Origin: DATFVJ01 sp963820395
GTDB taxonomy: Bacteria > Actinomycetota > Actinomycetes > Streptosporangiales > Streptosporangiaceae
Reading direction: 5' to 3'
Length of the DNA stretch: 64,000 bases
NCBI GenBank assembly: GCA_963820395.1
Contig: CAWGAE010000013.1
Span: 1 to 64,000 of the forward strand
Positions within the stretch are counted from its first letter, which is position 1. Each line of letters opens with the position of its first letter. Made by a program: the position numbers and the translations under genes. Below are positions 1 to 8,871 of this stretch, piece by piece. The notes under the pieces were generated by a model. It searched no databases. It was not told where the DNA came from and saw nothing but the letters and a program-made list of their open reading frames with translations.

Positions 1-178
1 CGCGCCCGGGTGACGCTTGATGAGCAAGGTTGTTCACCCACGAAGGCACGGGCCATCCCGCCGCGCCGGCGACGCCCCCGGCGCCCCCGGGGGGCATCGC
101 CCGCGAGGCGAGCGCGCAGGCGATCTTGCTCACATCGAATGCCATGCGCAGCGGGCGGCGCTTCGGTACGCCGTTCAT
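1..178 (-). CDS. possible partial open frame running off the left edge
   Basis: An ATG at 178 on the minus strand opens a stop-free frame of 59 codons that reaches the left edge. The translation starts MNGVPKRRPLRMAFDVSKIA and then becomes glycine/alanine rich. Third codon positions are mostly G or C, as in real genes here, but I recognise no family. It lies just downstream of, and on the same strand as, the helicase-associated gene. In mycobacteria the XPB helicase gene sits at that position, but this peptide does not look like the XPB N-terminus. It may be chance. Confidence 0.25.
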   Translation of the reverse strand, partial: MNGVPKRRPLRMAFDVSKIACALASRAMPPGGAGGVAGAAGWPVPSWVNNLAHQASPGR

Positions 179-254
179 CGCAGGACCTGCCCAGGGGCAC
201 CTGGTCGCGTGCCAAAGTCTCATGGGGTCGGCGCAGACACCATGGCCAAGCCCC

Positions 255-2018
255 TCACGCGTCGCCGGACCGCAGCACGCGGACGGCGGCGAGAGCCCGC
301 TCGTCGGCCGGCCATGGCGCCCAAGGCTGCAGCGGACCGCGTGTTGCCACCGCACCGTACCTGCTCGCCCGGTCCTCCGCGCGCCTGGAGGCCGTGGCCG
401 TGATCTCCAGGGTGCCATCCGCTGACTCGGCAGCCGGTGCGTACCCGAGTCGCCGCAGCACCGCCAGCACCTCGTCGCACCGGGCCGGTGAGACAAGCAC
501 GGTGGGCGCGAGGGCACTCAGCCGCAACCCGGCCACTCGCCGATCAGCGGCGATCTCGGCGGCGACGGCGGGGTCGTCGCACCGTACGTAGGCTGACGCG
601 GTGCCAGCGCGGATCCGGCCGTGCCGGCGCGCGACGTCCCCGATGAGGTAGCGCAGTGGCTGCGGGACCGGGGTGAGTGAGCGCTCTCGGAGCAGGCCAA
701 GCAAGCCGTCGCCGGTGCGGCCCGCGTCCAGCGCGCGCCGCACCGAGCCCGCCGAGAACCGGTACACGGTGGCACCGCCTGTCGACTCCACATCGGCCGC
801 AAGCGAAAGCTCACGGGCCAGGTCGGCGGTCAGCGGGCCAGGCGCGACCGCGGTCAGGTCCGCTTGCAGCACCACGTGGCGGACGGGCTGGGGCAGGGTC
901 GGGGCAAGCGTGGCCGCCGCTTCGGCCAGCCGGCCTGACGCCGCCGCGCGGCCGTATGTGGCCAACCCGCCGAGCCCGGTCAGGCCAAGCAGGGCCGCCT
1001 CCCGCAGCGCCGTCTGGGCCAGCATCGCCTGCGGCGCAGCTGGCCGTCGCGGCCAGAGCCATGTCAGCCTCCGCAATATCGCGCCAGTGCTCACCGATGT
1101 GCCAGGCGCGGCGGTGGCGAGCTCGCGAAGCACCCGGGCCCGGACCCGCGGCGCGTCCATCCGGTCAAGACCGCTGCCGAGTGCGTTGCGCAGCCTGCCC
1201 CCCTCGTCCCGGGTGCCCACCAGTCCCGGCACCCTCGACGTGGCCAGCCACGCCCTCACAAGGGTCAACCACCGGTCCGCGTGAGGGCTATCCAGCCAGG
1301 TGTCGAACGCGCGCGAAGGAAGCCAATCACCGTCGGTCCAACTGGACGCCGCGAGCAGCCCTGCCGCGCGCGCGACTTCCGTGAACAGGGCCGCCGCCGC
1401 CAGGTCCACCTCCACCGAAGCGGCCGCCTTGCGCAGCTCGCGGATCCCGAGCCCGCCCGACCGCAGCACCGGCGGCGGCGCCGCGGCCCAGCGGCTCAGC
1501 AGGTCTTCGACGCACCGGAGCGCGCTCAGCGCCGCAGCTGCCGCGGCCTGGTCCACCTCGCGCGGGCCGTTGGGGATCCCATCGAGCGCCGGTGGCTCGG
1601 GCGAAACCCGGCCGGGCCCGGCCGGAAGGCATGGCTTGCTGATGATGGCGCGCAAACCCGGCGCGGGCCTGAAGCCACCCTCGGTGTACCAGGCGAGCGC
1701 GCGGGCGCATAGTGCCGCAAGACACCGGCTAAGCGGCCCACGCGGTGCGCCGAGAGCCCCCTCGAGCTGGCCCGCGGGCACCGGGGGCTGCAGCGTGAGG
1801 AGCGCCTCGATGACGTGCAGCGAGAACTGGTCGAGGTCGTCGAGAGCGCGCTCGAGCGACAGCCGTCTCGCGGCACGCGACGCGAGCGCGTCGACGCCGG
1901 AAGGCGCCGGCGTGACCAGGTCGGGACGCGCGGCGAACAGCGCCGCGAGCTCCGCGTCGCTGCGCTCGCGCAGCCATGTCCCGAATCCGTCCTCGGCGTC
2001 CCGCCCGTTACCGCTCAT
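255..2018 (-). CDS. helicase-associated protein with XPB-like C-terminal domain
   Basis: 587 aa from the ATG at 2018; a longer frame reaches 2198, but the segment upstream of MSGNGRDAEDG looks non-coding. The N-terminal half (FGTWLRERSDAELAALFAAR, then a helical region) and the C-terminal part (VLQADLTAVAPGPL, LRYLIGDVARRHGRIRAG, VLAVLRRLGYAP) match the Helicase_C_3 type of actinobacterial protein, such as mycobacterial Rv0862c, encoded beside an XPB/ERCC3 helicase. It has no Walker motifs and is not itself a helicase engine. It is presumably a partner of a DNA repair helicase; the exact role is unknown. The family assignment is firm, the function is inference. Confidence 0.8.
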   Translation of the reverse strand: MSGNGRDAEDGFGTWLRERSDAELAALFAARPDLVTPAPSGVDALASRAARRLSLERALDDLDQFSLHVIEALLTLQPPVPAGQLEGALGAPRGPLSRCLAALCARALAWYTEGGFRPAPGLRAIISKPCLPAGPGRVSPEPPALDGIPNGPREVDQAAAAAALSALRCVEDLLSRWAAAPPPVLRSGGLGIRELRKAAASVEVDLAAAALFTEVARAAGLLAASSWTDGDWLPSRAFDTWLDSPHADRWLTLVRAWLATSRVPGLVGTRDEGGRLRNALGSGLDRMDAPRVRARVLRELATAAPGTSVSTGAILRRLTWLWPRRPAAPQAMLAQTALREAALLGLTGLGGLATYGRAAASGRLAEAAATLAPTLPQPVRHVVLQADLTAVAPGPLTADLARELSLAADVESTGGATVYRFSAGSVRRALDAGRTGDGLLGLLRERSLTPVPQPLRYLIGDVARRHGRIRAGTASAYVRCDDPAVAAEIAADRRVAGLRLSALAPTVLVSPARCDEVLAVLRRLGYAPAAESADGTLEITATASRRAEDRASRYGAVATRGPLQPWAPWPADERALAAVRVLRSGDA

Positions 2019-2345
2019 CCGGTTCACAGTACTGCCGCGTTCGGCAGCCATAACCCGTGTTGGTTCGGGCACAGCCGGCGTATGAGCCTTTGTGGCGAGC
2101 AGCTTGTGCCCGGCTACCTGAGCTGGACCGCGGACGCCGCGCACGGCATCCTGCGCTAGCCGGCGGCTGCGGTTCGCCGCCAGGCTGCGAGACTCCATCG
2201 ATCAGCAGGGCTGGGCCGTACGCCCGGCCGAACCGGCCGCGGTGCAGCGGTTTGCGGCGAACTTCGGCGATCCACGTTGGCTGCTCGACTGGCCGCGGCC
2301 TGCCCGCCGGTCGGCCGACTCGACTGGCCGAGGCCGGTCAGCCGG
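2019..2345. other. intergenic spacer without recognisable gene
   Basis: 327 bp between the start of the helicase-associated gene and the end of the TetR gene, both on the minus strand. A CTCGACTGGCCG motif occurs twice (about 2283 and 2321). I see no credible coding frame or RNA gene. Confidence 0.6.
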
Positions 2346-2990
2346 TCAGCCGATCGGAGACGCGACCTGCTCCGCGGGCGCTGATGCTTCGTCACCCGGC
2401 AGCAGGCCAAGCGCGAGGCTCGTCCATGCCGCGACGAAGCGCGGCTCGGTGACCCGTCCGGGTGGGGCGCCGAGTTGTGTGTTGGTTAGCCAGTAGCTGA
2501 CGACCGCACCGCCGAGCACCGTGGCTATGGCCGGCCAGTCGATGCCGGAGCCGGCGAACTCGGGCTGCCGGCACCCCCAGGTGGTCATGATCTCGTACAC
2601 CGGCTGCACGAGATTTTCACGGAACTCGTCTACGAGTCGCGGGAACTGATCCAGGTCACGGAAGATCACCCGGATCAGATTTGCCTCCTCTGACATCATG
2701 GCCAGGCCTAGCTCGCACACGTAGCGAAGACGGTCGGGCAACGGGGTCAGCTGTGCCGCGGCGGCCGAATGGAGGGTCACCTCGATCTGGTCCGTGGTGC
2801 GCGCCGCGTGTGCGCGGACAGCTGCTGCCAGCACCTCTTCCTTGGACCTGAAGTGACGGTAGAGGCCGCCCGCCCCAGGCGACAGTCCGGCGGCAGCCTC
2901 GATTTCCGACACCGCGGTCGCGGAGTATCCCTTCTCGGCGAACAACCGGAGTGCTTCCTCGATTATCCGTTCCCGTGTTGAGCTCGTCAT
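2346..2990 (-). CDS. TetR/AcrR family transcriptional regulator
   Basis: 214 aa. The N-terminal helix-turn-helix is clear: RERIIEEALRLFAEKGYSAT, then AAAGLSPGAGGLYRHFRSKE, the TetR DNA-binding signature, at residues 5-50. The rest is a helical ligand-binding domain resembling the AcrR/FadR-like C-terminal type. The start is fixed by a strong Shine-Dalgarno (GGGGAGG at 3000-3006) seven bases before the ATG at 2990; the upstream ATG at 3008 lacks one. Its target is not evident: no transporter is adjacent, and the divergent downstream neighbour on the plus strand is 800 bp away. Confidence 0.9.
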   Translation of the reverse strand: MTSSTRERIIEEALRLFAEKGYSATAVSEIEAAAGLSPGAGGLYRHFRSKEEVLAAAVRAHAARTTDQIEVTLHSAAAAQLTPLPDRLRYVCELGLAMMSEEANLIRVIFRDLDQFPRLVDEFRENLVQPVYEIMTTWGCRQPEFAGSGIDWPAIATVLGGAVVSYWLTNTQLGAPPGRVTEPRFVAAWTSLALGLLPGDEASAPAEQVASPIG

Positions 2991-3184
2991 GCGCTTGCCT
3001 CCCCCCATGACAGTATCCGCTTACTCACGCGTCATGTGGCGGTGCGTAACTGCAGCCGGGCCGCGTTTGCGGGATCGCCGTAGTGGCCAGCCGGCACATC
3101 AGCGTGTTTGGTGGGATGATCGTGACCGATGCCTCCAATAGGATTTCGGCGAAAAGGCATGACGCCCTGGCCAGCGTGGTCCCT

Positions 3185-3380
3185 GGGCCGATGTGGTGGG
3201 CTGCTGGGCCGATGTGGTGGACTGCTGGGCCGATGTAATGGGTCGGCCCGGCCCGAATGCGGGGCCGATGTCCTCGAGTGCTAAGCCGATATGGCGAGCC
3301 GGGTCGGTGGCCCTGGGCCGATGTGGTGAGCGGGGCCGGCGGCTGCTGGGCCGATGTGGTGAGCGGGGTCGGCGGCTGGA
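3185..3380 (+). repeat. degenerate tandem array with core GGGCCGATGTGGT
   Basis: About seven copies of the core GGGCCGATGTGGT or close variants occur at roughly 3185, 3206, 3228, 3262, 3284, 3315 and 3348. The last two belong to a 33-bp direct repeat that continues with GAGCGGGG and CGGCGGCTG. The array is intergenic, and spacing between copies is irregular. The CGGCCGATGT core reappears as the centre of the palindrome upstream of plsX. Confidence 0.8.
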
Positions 3381-3620
3381 GTCTGCGGTCGACCACCGCC
3401 AGCGCCGATTCGCTCTTGGAGAGTCGCTAACCGTTATCTTCCAGCAGCGAGAGTGGGGCGGGCCCGCGATGGGGACGATTGCGATGGTTCCGTCACGGGT
3501 ACGCACCTAATGTGATGACAACGCGCCGCACCGAGTGCGGTTGCGGCTGGAAGCTACCGGATTCCCGGCCTTGCGCGCGATCCCGTCCTAACACCATCCG
3601 AACGTGAGGCCGTGGAGAGG

Positions 3621-3672
3621 CGCGGCCCCGGCTCAGGCCGGGGCCGCGTCGCTGCCCGGTGCCTGGGCAGCG
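3621..3672. terminator. two back-to-back strong hairpins
   Basis: Stem one pairs CGCGGCCCCGG (3621-3631) with CCGGGGCCGCG (3638-3648) around a 6-nt loop, an 11-bp perfect stem. Stem two pairs CGCTGCCC (3650-3657) with GGGCAGCG (3665-3672). There is no U-tract, which is usual for actinobacterial terminators. No gene ends just upstream, so this may instead belong to a small RNA or to the leader of the cold-shock gene 135 bp downstream. Confidence 0.5.
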
Positions 3673-3806
3673 GCCCGTCATCGTGCTGGACGGTTGATCC
3701 CTAGTAGGCGCGAAGCCGCGCATACCGGCGCGGCCGCCGGACCGATAGCCTGAACTCGCGCTCCCAGCGCGGCTGTGTTGGTTCCGAGTCACGCGAGGTC
3801 ATGCCC

Positions 3807-4244
3807 GTGCCCACTGGCAAGGTCAAGTGGTACGACGCCGACAAGGGGTTCGGCTTCCTCACCCGCGACGACGGAGGTGAGGTATTCGTGCACTCCTCCG
3901 CGCTCCCAGCCGATGCGGCCGGGTTGCGGGCGGGTCAGCGCGTCGAGTTCGGCATCGTGGAGGGCCGCAAGGGAGCGCAGGCGCTTCAGCTGCGCCTGCT
4001 GGACCCGCCGCCTTCTGTGACCAAGACGAGCCGGAAGAAGCCCGACCAGATGATCGAGATCGTCGAGGATCTGATCAAGCTCCTCGATGACGTCTCGAAT
4101 ACGTTCCGTCGTGGCAAGCATCCGGACAATCGTGACGCGGCGAAGATCGCGGCCGTGCTGCGCGCGGTGGCCGACGACCTGGAGCCGCCGGAGCCCCCGT
4201 CAGGGCTGCCACAACGTCATCGCCAGCCGGGTGCCCGGCGATGA
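3807..4244 (+). CDS. CspB-like cold-shock protein with C-terminal extension
   Basis: 145 aa from the GTG at 3807, chosen over the ATG at 3801 because GAGG at 3795-3798 gives an 8-base spacing. Residues 1-65 are a cold-shock domain with RNP motifs (GKVKWYDADKGFGFL and EVFVHSSAL), a single-stranded nucleic-acid-binding fold. Residues 75-145 are a helical extension (QMIEIVEDLIKLLDDVSNTF) as in mycobacterial Rv0871/CspB, which is longer than the usual 67-aa CspA. Likely an RNA/ssDNA chaperone; the extension's role is unknown. Confidence 0.88.
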   Translation: MPTGKVKWYDADKGFGFLTRDDGGEVFVHSSALPADAAGLRAGQRVEFGIVEGRKGAQALQLRLLDPPPSVTKTSRKKPDQMIEIVEDLIKLLDDVSNTFRRGKHPDNRDAAKIAAVLRAVADDLEPPEPPSGLPQRHRQPGARR

Positions 4245-5143
4245 CCGCCGGGCGGTGACGGCTACCCCTCGCGCCTCACGACCGGCGCTTGCTCATCACG
4301 AGTAGTAAAGCATCGCTCGCACTCAGGGGCCGCCCTGGACGCAGCTTCGAACAATACGCGTGTCCTGTACGGTCTGCACCATGAACGCCGAAGACGCCAT
4401 GACCTGCTAAGAGGTCGAAAAAGACTATCGCTCGGGTCGCTGATGACGCCGCGAGCATGAGCGCGTCGGAAAAAGCGTGAGCAACAGCAGCCACAAAACG
4501 ATCATGACAACTGTATTGATCTTCGCCTAGCCGGGTACCCAGATACCCCGGCTCTAGCCACTGTTCTCGCGACGCCCATGACCCGTGGTGGTACTGAGAG
4601 TAGCCGCAGATCGTAATCTCCCTCAGATGTGCGGTTCTGTGCACACCGGTGAACCGGCGGTGCGCCACTGGTGCGGACTAGTCAAAACCCCCGGGTCATC
4701 GCGTCATGCGGCATCTCCAATACGCGTGGCGAGCTTGCCGCCCGGGGTAAACAATCTGCCGCAGTACGCCACCGCGCACCGTGCCTGACTTGCAGTTTCC
4801 TGGGTACGCACCGACGGTTGCCAGCCGCTGGCCCGGGTCGGCTAGCGGGTCACGCGGCACGGGACACACCGCCCGCTCGTTGATGCGCGAGGCGGTCCGC
4901 CGCATCCTGTTTCCCTGCCGCTCCAATTGATGCGGCGTTCGCCTGGACGTACATATGCCAGTTTGTACGCATTAATGTAGGCGCGGATAGATCAGTTATC
5001 TGGTAACGACTTCAGAAATTTCCGCTTAGTACGGAGACATACGTACTAATATATTACGGAGGTTCGCCCCCTAGTCAGCCGCAAGGCGATGTTTTCAGTC
5101 CACGTGTTACCGATAGCAACTGAAAACGGGGAAGAAGGAAATC
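4245..5143. other. AT-richer spacer upstream of the G1 peptidase
   Basis: About 900 bp with visibly more A/T than the surroundings, notably 4930-5060. I find no convincing gene. It carries the inverted repeat at 5026-5049 and presumably the promoter of the peptidase gene. Base composition suggests recent acquisition together with the peptidase gene. Confidence 0.5.
5026..5049. promoter_or_regulatory. 8-bp inverted repeat upstream of the peptidase gene
   Basis: TTAGTACG at 5026-5033 and CGTACTAA at 5042-5049 are perfect inverted repeats separated by 8 bp. The site lies about 95 bp before the peptidase start in AT-rich DNA, the size and place expected of a dimeric repressor or activator site. 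No bound factor is known. Confidence 0.45.
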
Positions 5144-5986
5144 ATGATCATAAATAAGATCATGATCGGCACGACCGTAGCGCTCACCACGGCACTTATG
5201 CCGCTGCTTGGCGTCGGCGCCGCTGCCGCAGTACACCACCCACCGTCTGCCGGGATCAATATCCCAGGCTCGGAAAACCTGTACAGGGACCACCCCAAAC
5301 CACTGAACTGGTCGGGGTCCGTCGCACAGGGCGGAAAGTACCGCAGCATATCGGCCTGGTGGACGCAGCCGTCCGTCAAGCGTGCCTTTGCCGACCATCT
5401 TGCGGCCTTCTGGGTTGGGCTGGACGGCTACTACAGCAAGACGGTCGAACAGGTCGGCACGGCCGCTGAGGCCGTCAACGGCCATACGTACTACGCGGCA
5501 TGGTGGCAGATGTGCCCGTCCAACGCCATGCAGTTCTTCAGCAACCCGGTACGTCCCGGTGATCACCTCAAGGGCACCGTCACTTACCGGCATGGGCGCT
5601 ACGTTCTAAAGATCACCGACACAACACGGGGCTGGACCCGATCGGTGACGGAGTACGGTCGCTACGCTCGCTCATCGGCGGAGGTCATAGCCGAGGCTCC
5701 TGCGTCGGTAAGTACCGGACGCCTGTTCCCGCTGCCCAACTTCGGTCGCGTGACGTTCCACGCCATCAAGGTCAACGGGTCCACGCCGCGTAACGCGTTC
5801 CCGCTCACCATGGTCACGCGCTCGGGCCTGACGAAGGTCTCGGTGTCTCATTTCACCCGCAGGAGCTTCAGCGCCACCTGGCGGCGCTTACCCCGACCAC
5901 TAGGTGATCTAGCCCTGTATTACTCGCCAGAGAGCCCCGAGAACCTCCGGCAGTGCTCTCTTCGATATGTCCTATCACTTCTTTGA
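5144..5986 (+). CDS. secreted G1-family (eqolisin-type) glutamic peptidase
   Basis: 280 aa. Residues 1-29 form a signal peptide (short basic start, hydrophobic core, GAAAA before HHPP). The mature part follows the G1 peptidase pattern: LNWSGS, ISAWWTQPSV, FWVGLDGY, TVEQVGT (candidate catalytic Gln), YYAAWWQM, PGDHLKGTV, and SSAEVIAEAP (candidate catalytic Glu; this segment usually reads SAEWI.E). Such enzymes are acid-acting endopeptidases. A good Shine-Dalgarno (AAGAAGGA) precedes the ATG. After FSATWRR, where family members normally end, about 25 extra residues follow, perhaps a displaced stop. Monocistronic, with AT-richer surroundings. Confidence 0.82.
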   Translation: MIINKIMIGTTVALTTALMPLLGVGAAAAVHHPPSAGINIPGSENLYRDHPKPLNWSGSVAQGGKYRSISAWWTQPSVKRAFADHLAAFWVGLDGYYSKTVEQVGTAAEAVNGHTYYAAWWQMCPSNAMQFFSNPVRPGDHLKGTVTYRHGRYVLKITDTTRGWTRSVTEYGRYARSSAEVIAEAPASVSTGRLFPLPNFGRVTFHAIKVNGSTPRNAFPLTMVTRSGLTKVSVSHFTRRSFSATWRRLPRPLGDLALYYSPESPENLRQCSLRYVLSLL

Positions 5987-6423
5987 AAATCGTCGCGGAT
6001 GACCCTGCGCTGGAGCGGCTACAAGTCCGTCTTCAGTCTCCACGCCTACCCGGGTGGGACGATCCCGATCTGGCCGGGATCATGCCGATCTGGTACCGGA
6101 ACCACCAGCCTCCTCGCGCACCGCCGTGTCGGCCGCTGCCGTCACCGAGCGGTCTGCATCGGCGTGGGACGGGCGCGCGATGAGCCGCTGCAGGTGGTGA
6201 TAGCGGCGTACGAGGCGTCCCTAACCCGTTGATGAGCGGCTGGTCGCAGATTGCGGGATGCCACCACTGACGGCGGCCTGTCGGCATCGCCGCAGGTCAC
6301 TGGGATTTGGAACGAGCCATCCGAAGCTAGCCTGAAAGATCAATCTCACGATGCGAGAGGTCGACTCGATTCTGCGACGGCCCGCTTGGCCGCTGAATCA
6401 GCCGGTCGGGGCTGCAGCAGGCG
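5987..6423. other. spacer between peptidase and MFS genes
   Basis: About 440 bp between convergent genes. Around 6060-6095 it contains a short repeated phrase of the type GATCCCGATCTGGCCGGGATC followed by ATGCCGATCTGG. No gene recognised. Confidence 0.5.
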
Positions 6424-7866
6424 CTAGACCGGGGCTTGTGGGTCGGCAGCGGCTTCCGCGAGCCGGGTGCTCACTGGTTCGCGAACCCGCTTCCTGTGGC
6501 GTCGGCTCGCCATCAGCGCGAACAGCGCAGCGCCGAGAGTCGCCGCGGCGACGGACAGGCCGACGGTGCCGTTCGCGGTGACCGAAAGCGCCACGCCGAG
6601 CAGGCCGCCAGCGACCCAAGACAGTTGGTGGAGGGTCTCGGACACCGCGAAGGTGGATGAGCGGATCTCCTCGCCGATCTCCCGCTGCACGATCGAGTCG
6701 AGCGCGAGCTTGGCCATTGCCTGGCCGAAAGCCGCGGCGAGCACGACGATCAGCGCGGTGAACAAGCCGAAAAACCAGGCGCATACCGCAGTGATCAACG
6801 TGGACGCGGTAATCGTGGCAAACATGATGCGGTATGGCGTGCGCGACCGCAGCCTTGACCCAGCAGCGGTCCCGGCCAGGCCGCCGACGGCCGCGGCTAT
6901 CACCAGCGCGCCGAGCGCCACGTTCTTGCTGACCCCGTGGAAGTGATCAGAGCGCAACAGGAACGCGAGGAAGAGCACCATGAATCCGGAGAAGGCGCGG
7001 ACGGCGGCGTTGGCCCGCATGGCCTCGCCCACCACCGGCCCGACGTGTGCCAGAGTCCGCGTCCGTGGGCCCGCAGATGTGCGCTTTGCCGCAGGCGGCG
7101 GCGTGTCCGCGGGCACCGTGGCGGCAGGGCTCGCGGTGTCGACATGATCGGGCAGCCTGATGCTCAGCGCCGCGCCGACCAGGAAGATCAGCGTTCCGGA
7201 CCGCAATATCCAGTCCGCGTGAAACACGCTGCCGACCGCGGCGGCGACGGGCGCGGCGACCGCGGCGGCGATCAATGATGCGAGCCCGCATCGTGCATTT
7301 GCGGTGACAAGAGTGATCTCGGCCGGGAGCAATCGCGGGGTGACAGCGCTGCGGGTGATCCCGTATGCCTTGGACAGCACCAGAACGGCGAACGCGGACG
7401 GCAACAGGGTGAGCGGGTCCTTGTGCAGGACCGCGCCGGCCATGCCCCAGCACAGCAGGCCCCGGCCGAGCATGGTCCCGGCAAGGATGAATCTGCGGCC
7501 CTGCCTTACCCGATCAAGCATCGGGCCGATGAAAGGTGCGAGCAGCGCGAACGGGGCCATCGTCACGAGCAGGTAGAGCGTCACCTGCCCGCGTGCCGCG
7601 TCAAGCGATGCGTGGAAGAAGAGCGTGCCGGCGAGAGCGACCGCGATGAAGGCATCGCCCGCGCTGCTTGCCGAAGTCAGCTCGATGAGCTCCGCGAGCC
7701 CGGTACGCCCCGCGCCCGACGCGTGGGTGCTCCGGTGGATCACCCTTCGAGCCCAGCGTGCCGCCGAGCCACCGGTCCTCGCCGCCGAGCGGGCGTCGGC
7801 TCCGGCAGTTCGGGCGGCCCGCTGGGTGGCGTCCCGGACCTTCCGCCAGGAGGCGCCTGCTCCCAT
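6424..7866 (-). CDS. MFS transporter (Rv0876c-like)
   Basis: 480 aa with about twelve hydrophobic segments (for example TLYLLVTMAPFALLAPFIG, LIAAAVAAPVAAAVGSVF, FSGFMVLFLAFLL, LITAVCAWFFGLFTALIVV). The first 60 residues are a basic cytoplasmic tail. The set DUF3027-MFS-DUF2530-MarR nearby resembles the actinobacterial block around Rv0876c. The ATG at 7866 is preceded by a weak GGGG. Substrate unknown; a small-molecule exporter is the default assumption for this family. Confidence 0.82.
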   Translation of the reverse strand: MGAGASWRKVRDATQRAARTAGADARSAARTGGSAARWARRVIHRSTHASGAGRTGLAELIELTSASSAGDAFIAVALAGTLFFHASLDAARGQVTLYLLVTMAPFALLAPFIGPMLDRVRQGRRFILAGTMLGRGLLCWGMAGAVLHKDPLTLLPSAFAVLVLSKAYGITRSAVTPRLLPAEITLVTANARCGLASLIAAAVAAPVAAAVGSVFHADWILRSGTLIFLVGAALSIRLPDHVDTASPAATVPADTPPPAAKRTSAGPRTRTLAHVGPVVGEAMRANAAVRAFSGFMVLFLAFLLRSDHFHGVSKNVALGALVIAAAVGGLAGTAAGSRLRSRTPYRIMFATITASTLITAVCAWFFGLFTALIVVLAAAFGQAMAKLALDSIVQREIGEEIRSSTFAVSETLHQLSWVAGGLLGVALSVTANGTVGLSVAAATLGAALFALMASRRHRKRVREPVSTRLAEAAADPQAPV

Positions 7867-7958
7867 GGCCCCAGTATTCTGCTCATCGGGCAGCGGAACG
7901 ACACAGCGCGCCCGCAAGATGCTCCAGGCAACGCGATGATGATGGAGAATTGGTAGAT

Positions 7959-8818
7959 GTGAGCACCGTACGGATGCGAAGCCGGCCCCGGTCCTTGACG
8001 AGATCTGCGCGGAGGCGGTCGGTGTTGCGCGCGCCGCCGCTGAGGATGTTGCCGGGCCCGCTCAGGTGGGCGCAGTTGTTGGGACGGAGGCCGACGGCGA
8101 TCGCGTAGTCACGCATCTGTTCGAGTGCCTCGACCCCGCCTACCGTGGCTGGCGCTGGGCCGTGACGGTAGCCCGCGCGGCACGGGCCAAGGCCGTGACG
8201 GTAAGCGAGAGTGCGCTTTTGCCCGGGCCTGACGCACTGCTCGCTCCAACATGGGTACCCTGGCGCGACCGTCTGCAGCCGGGCGATCTCGGCGTCGGAG
8301 ATCTGCTCCCGGCGTACCACGACGACGAACGACTGGTTCCTGTGGCCGCACTCGGGGGCGATGATGTGCCCGCATGGAGTGGCGGCGACGATGTACCCGC
8401 CTGGAGCGGCGGCGAAGGCGATGTGGGCCTCGCCGTTGGAGTTCCCATAGACGGACGCAAACGCGTGCTGTCTGCGATCGGACGCGACGAGACGGCCGAG
8501 CGCTGGTATTCGACGGATCACGGTCCCCGCACGCCCTTGGCGCACGCCGCGCCAGCGACGTGTGCCACCTGCGGGTTCTTCGTGCCGCTCAGCGCGCCGC
8601 TCGGCCAGCTTTTCGGTGCGTGCGCGAACGCGTACGCGCCAGACGACGGCCGGGTGGTCTCGGTCGACCACGGCTGCGGTGCGCATTCCGAGGTGGTCCC
8701 TCCCTCAGGTCCCGACCGGTCCGCGCCACCGATCATCGATGAGCTTGGATACGATCTAGTGGATCTGCCTGGTGTATCGATGGAAGAGACCGCGTTCGAG
8801 CCGTTCGACCACGGGTGA
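7959..8818 (+). CDS. DUF3027 family protein, N-terminus apparently frameshifted
   Basis: The conserved core is intact from about 8066 (GDRVVTHLFECLDPAYRGWRW, AKAVTVSESALLPGPDALLAP, WVPW, RLQPGDLGVGDLLPA, CATCGFFVPL, CANAYAPDDGRVVSVDHGCGAHSE). The upstream in-frame stretch encodes the family's N-terminal helix (PAPVLDEICAEAVGVARAAA) but has no usual start codon; the GTG at 7959 (MSTVR) is in another frame, so one base seems missing near 7972. Otherwise translation would start at the GTG at 8066, losing that helix. A 24-bp direct duplication gives GGDDVPAWS twice (8359-8408). Function unknown; it is divergent from the MFS gene. Confidence 0.78.
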
Positions 8819-8871
8819 TCCGCTAACGGCGGATTAGGCCGATGACTGGCCGCCAGCTAAGCTGTGACCGG

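Larger units (their letters stand above)
3009..3806. other. long spacer between TetR gene and cold-shock gene
   Basis: About 800 bp without a credible protein gene. It holds the GGGCCGATGTGGT array and the double hairpin listed separately. The two flanking genes diverge, so promoters for both must lie here; I could not assign them. Confidence 0.6.
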
